From NCBI GenBank assembly GCA_036960375.1, contig JBALVY010000002.1:124001-188000 (forward strand): a stretch of DNA of 64,000 nt. The letters run 5' to 3'. The notes beneath the pieces were generated by a model. The model made no database searches, was not told the origin of the DNA, and worked only from the letters and a program-made list of their open reading frames with translations. Made by a program: the position numbers and the translations under genes. The stretch is from CAWVSB01 sp036960375. GTDB taxonomy: Bacteria > Pseudomonadota > Gammaproteobacteria > Pseudomonadales > CAWVSB01. Shown here in pieces: positions 62,601 to 64,000 of the stretch. The stretch's first letter is position 1, and every line of letters begins with the position of its first letter.

Positions 62601-64000
62601 ATGAAATATAAGATGAAAAAAACCTTGGCTGTATTTGCCACCTGTTGTTTGGCTTGGCTAAGTACGCCTCTGGCGTGGTCAGCCGATAAACCCAACATTT
62701 TGGTAATTTGGGGTGACGATATTGGCAGCTGGAACCTTAGCGCCTATAATCTGGGCGGCATGGGTTTTCAAACGCCGAATATCGACCGCATTGCCAATGA
62801 AGGGGCCCTATTTACCGACTACTACGGTGAGAACTCCTGTACCGCTGGGCGCTCGGCATTTATTACCGGACAACACCCCATTCGTACCGGGCTGACCAAA
62901 GTGGGTAGCCCGGGCCGAGAAGCGGGCATGCAAAAGGAAGACCCCACTATCGCGGGTTTACTTAAGCCCCAGGGCTATATGACGGGTCAATTTGGTAAAA
63001 ACCACTTGGGCGACCGCGATGAACACCTGCCCAGCCAACACGGCTTTGACGAATTTTTTGGCAATTTATATCACTTAAATGCCGAAGACGAGCCTGAACA
63101 TATTGATTACCCCAAAGATCCCATGTTCAAAAGGATGTTTAGTCCCCGCGGTGTATTGCACTCCTATGCCGATGGCAAAATTGACGATACCGGCGCCCTT
63201 ACTAAAAAGCGTATGGAAACCGTAGACGAAGAGTTTACCGCCGAAGCATTAAAGTTTATGACCAAAGCGGTGGATCAGGATAAGCCATTTTTTGTATGGT
63301 GGAATTCCACCCGTATGCATATCTGGACCCGCCTCAAGGAGGAAAGCGTTGGTCTGTCTAAACGCGGCGGCTTATATGGCGACGGCCTGGTTGAGCACGA
63401 CAACCATGTTGGCCAACTACTGGATTTTCTCGACGAAAAAGGCATTGCCGACAATACCATTGTCATTTATTCCACCGACAACGGCGCCGAAGTGTTTAGC
63501 TGGCCCGACGGCGGCAGCACCCAATACCGCGGTGAAAAGAACACCACCTGGGAAGGCGGCTTTCGCGTACCGGCCATGATTCGCTGGCCTGGAACCGTTA
63601 AGCCCGGTACTCGCTTAAACGAAATGGCATCTCACAACGACTGGCTGCCCACCTTGCTGGCAGCAGCAGGCGTAGAGAATATTAAAGCCAAGCTAAAACA
63701 GGGCTACCTCGCAGGTAGTCAAACCTACAAGGTACATTTGGATGGGTATGATCTTACCGATTATCTAAGTGGTAAAACTACAGAGTCACCACGTAAGAAT
63801 TTCCACTATTTTACCGACGATGGCGACTACTCGGCTATTCGCTGGAACGATTGGAAAGTCATGTACTCTATTCAAGAAGCTACCGGCAACGCCGTATGGC
63901 AATACCCGTTCACCAAGTTACGCATGCCGCTGTTATTCAACCTGCGACAAGACCCCTTCGAGCGAGCACGACAAGAAGCCGGTGCCTATGAGCGTTGGTA
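62601..64000 (+). CDS. Sulfatase (arylsulfatase-like), cut by the window end
   Basis: One open frame of 466 codons without stop. A signal peptide (TLAVFATCCLAWLSTPLAWS) is followed by NILVIWGDDIGSW (metal Asp39 and Asp40), the formylglycine motif CTAGR at Cys80, GKNHLGD with Lys and His, and STDNGAE. The Cys must be oxidised by a formylglycine-generating enzyme, not seen here. It hydrolyses sulfate esters in the periplasm. It is probably 500 or more residues in full. Confidence 0.9.
   Translation, partial: MKYKMKKTLAVFATCCLAWLSTPLAWSADKPNILVIWGDDIGSWNLSAYNLGGMGFQTPNIDRIANEGALFTDYYGENSCTAGRSAFITGQHPIRTGLTKVGSPGREAGMQKEDPTIAGLLKPQGYMTGQFGKNHLGDRDEHLPSQHGFDEFFGNLYHLNAEDEPEHIDYPKDPMFKRMFSPRGVLHSYADGKIDDTGALTKKRMETVDEEFTAEALKFMTKAVDQDKPFFVWWNSTRMHIWTRLKEESVGLSKRGGLYGDGLVEHDNHVGQLLDFLDEKGIADNTIVIYSTDNGAEVFSWPDGGSTQYRGEKNTTWEGGFRVPAMIRWPGTVKPGTRLNEMASHNDWLPTLLAAAGVENIKAKLKQGYLAGSQTYKVHLDGYDLTDYLSGKTTESPRKNFHYFTDDGDYSAIRWNDWKVMYSIQEATGNAVWQYPFTKLRMPLLFNLRQDPFERARQEAGAYERW

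Overview
The window looks like the chromosome of a marine-type gammaproteobacterium, close to the Pseudomonas/Cellvibrionales part of the class. The evidence is gene order and content: ssrA-smpB-ratA-rnfH-bamE-fur-recN, then hrcA-grpE-dnaK-dnaJ-dapB, then carA-carB-greA-yhbY-rlmE-ftsH-folP-glmM-tpiA-secG-tRNA-Leu(GAG). The tmRNA tag is ANDDNYALAA, and there is a large TonB-dependent receptor. No taxon can be named from the sequence alone.

Layout. (1) 1-9.4 kb is a catabolic cluster around a LuxR-type regulator: a class III aminotransferase, a PLP decarboxylase/lyase, an SDR, an MFS carrier, a ureohydrolase, an Ldh-family dehydrogenase broken by one in-frame amber codon, and an M20 N-carbamoyl/ureido amidohydrolase. 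A 15-bp palindrome (TACCCA-N3-TGGGTA) occurs in two of its promoter regions and in a looser form in a third, so the cluster looks like one regulon for a guanidino- or ureido-type nitrogen compound. (2) 9.4-15.7 kb holds a TonB-dependent receptor, a TPR-sulfotransferase and a lipoprotein amidohydrolase. (3) 15.7-33.7 kb is mixed accessory content: small secreted or SnoaL-like proteins, a lipoprotein with an (ES)n tract interrupted by a 100-N assembly gap, an M48-like protein with a broken zinc motif, ABC exporter, SRAP protein, S2P protease, carboxyltransferase, an AraC regulator divergent from a diiron protein, two small paralogues, a TolB/TPR membrane protein, a serine hydrolase and vapBC.

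(4) 33.8-60.2 kb is the conserved core. It covers trans-translation, iron regulation, outer membrane assembly, DNA repair, chaperones under two sigma-32-type promoters, lysine and carbamoyl-phosphate synthesis, transcript cleavage, rRNA methylation, FtsH proteolysis, folate, cell-wall precursor, glycolysis and secretion. Two tandem HD-GYP genes lie between dapB and carA, and carA has a leader with a terminator hairpin.

(5) From 60.2 kb to the end the core gene order stops at tRNA-Leu, where rimP-nusA would be expected in relatives. An imperfect copy of the tRNA 3' end is followed by a small cassette: a zeta-toxin-like kinase plus a 55-codon gene, bracketed by 12-bp direct repeats and by two copies of a three-hairpin repeat whose stem differences are partly compensatory. 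A SnoaL-like gene and a sulfatase that runs off the window follow. This tRNA-linked cassette and the LuxR regulon are the best candidates for something not yet described.
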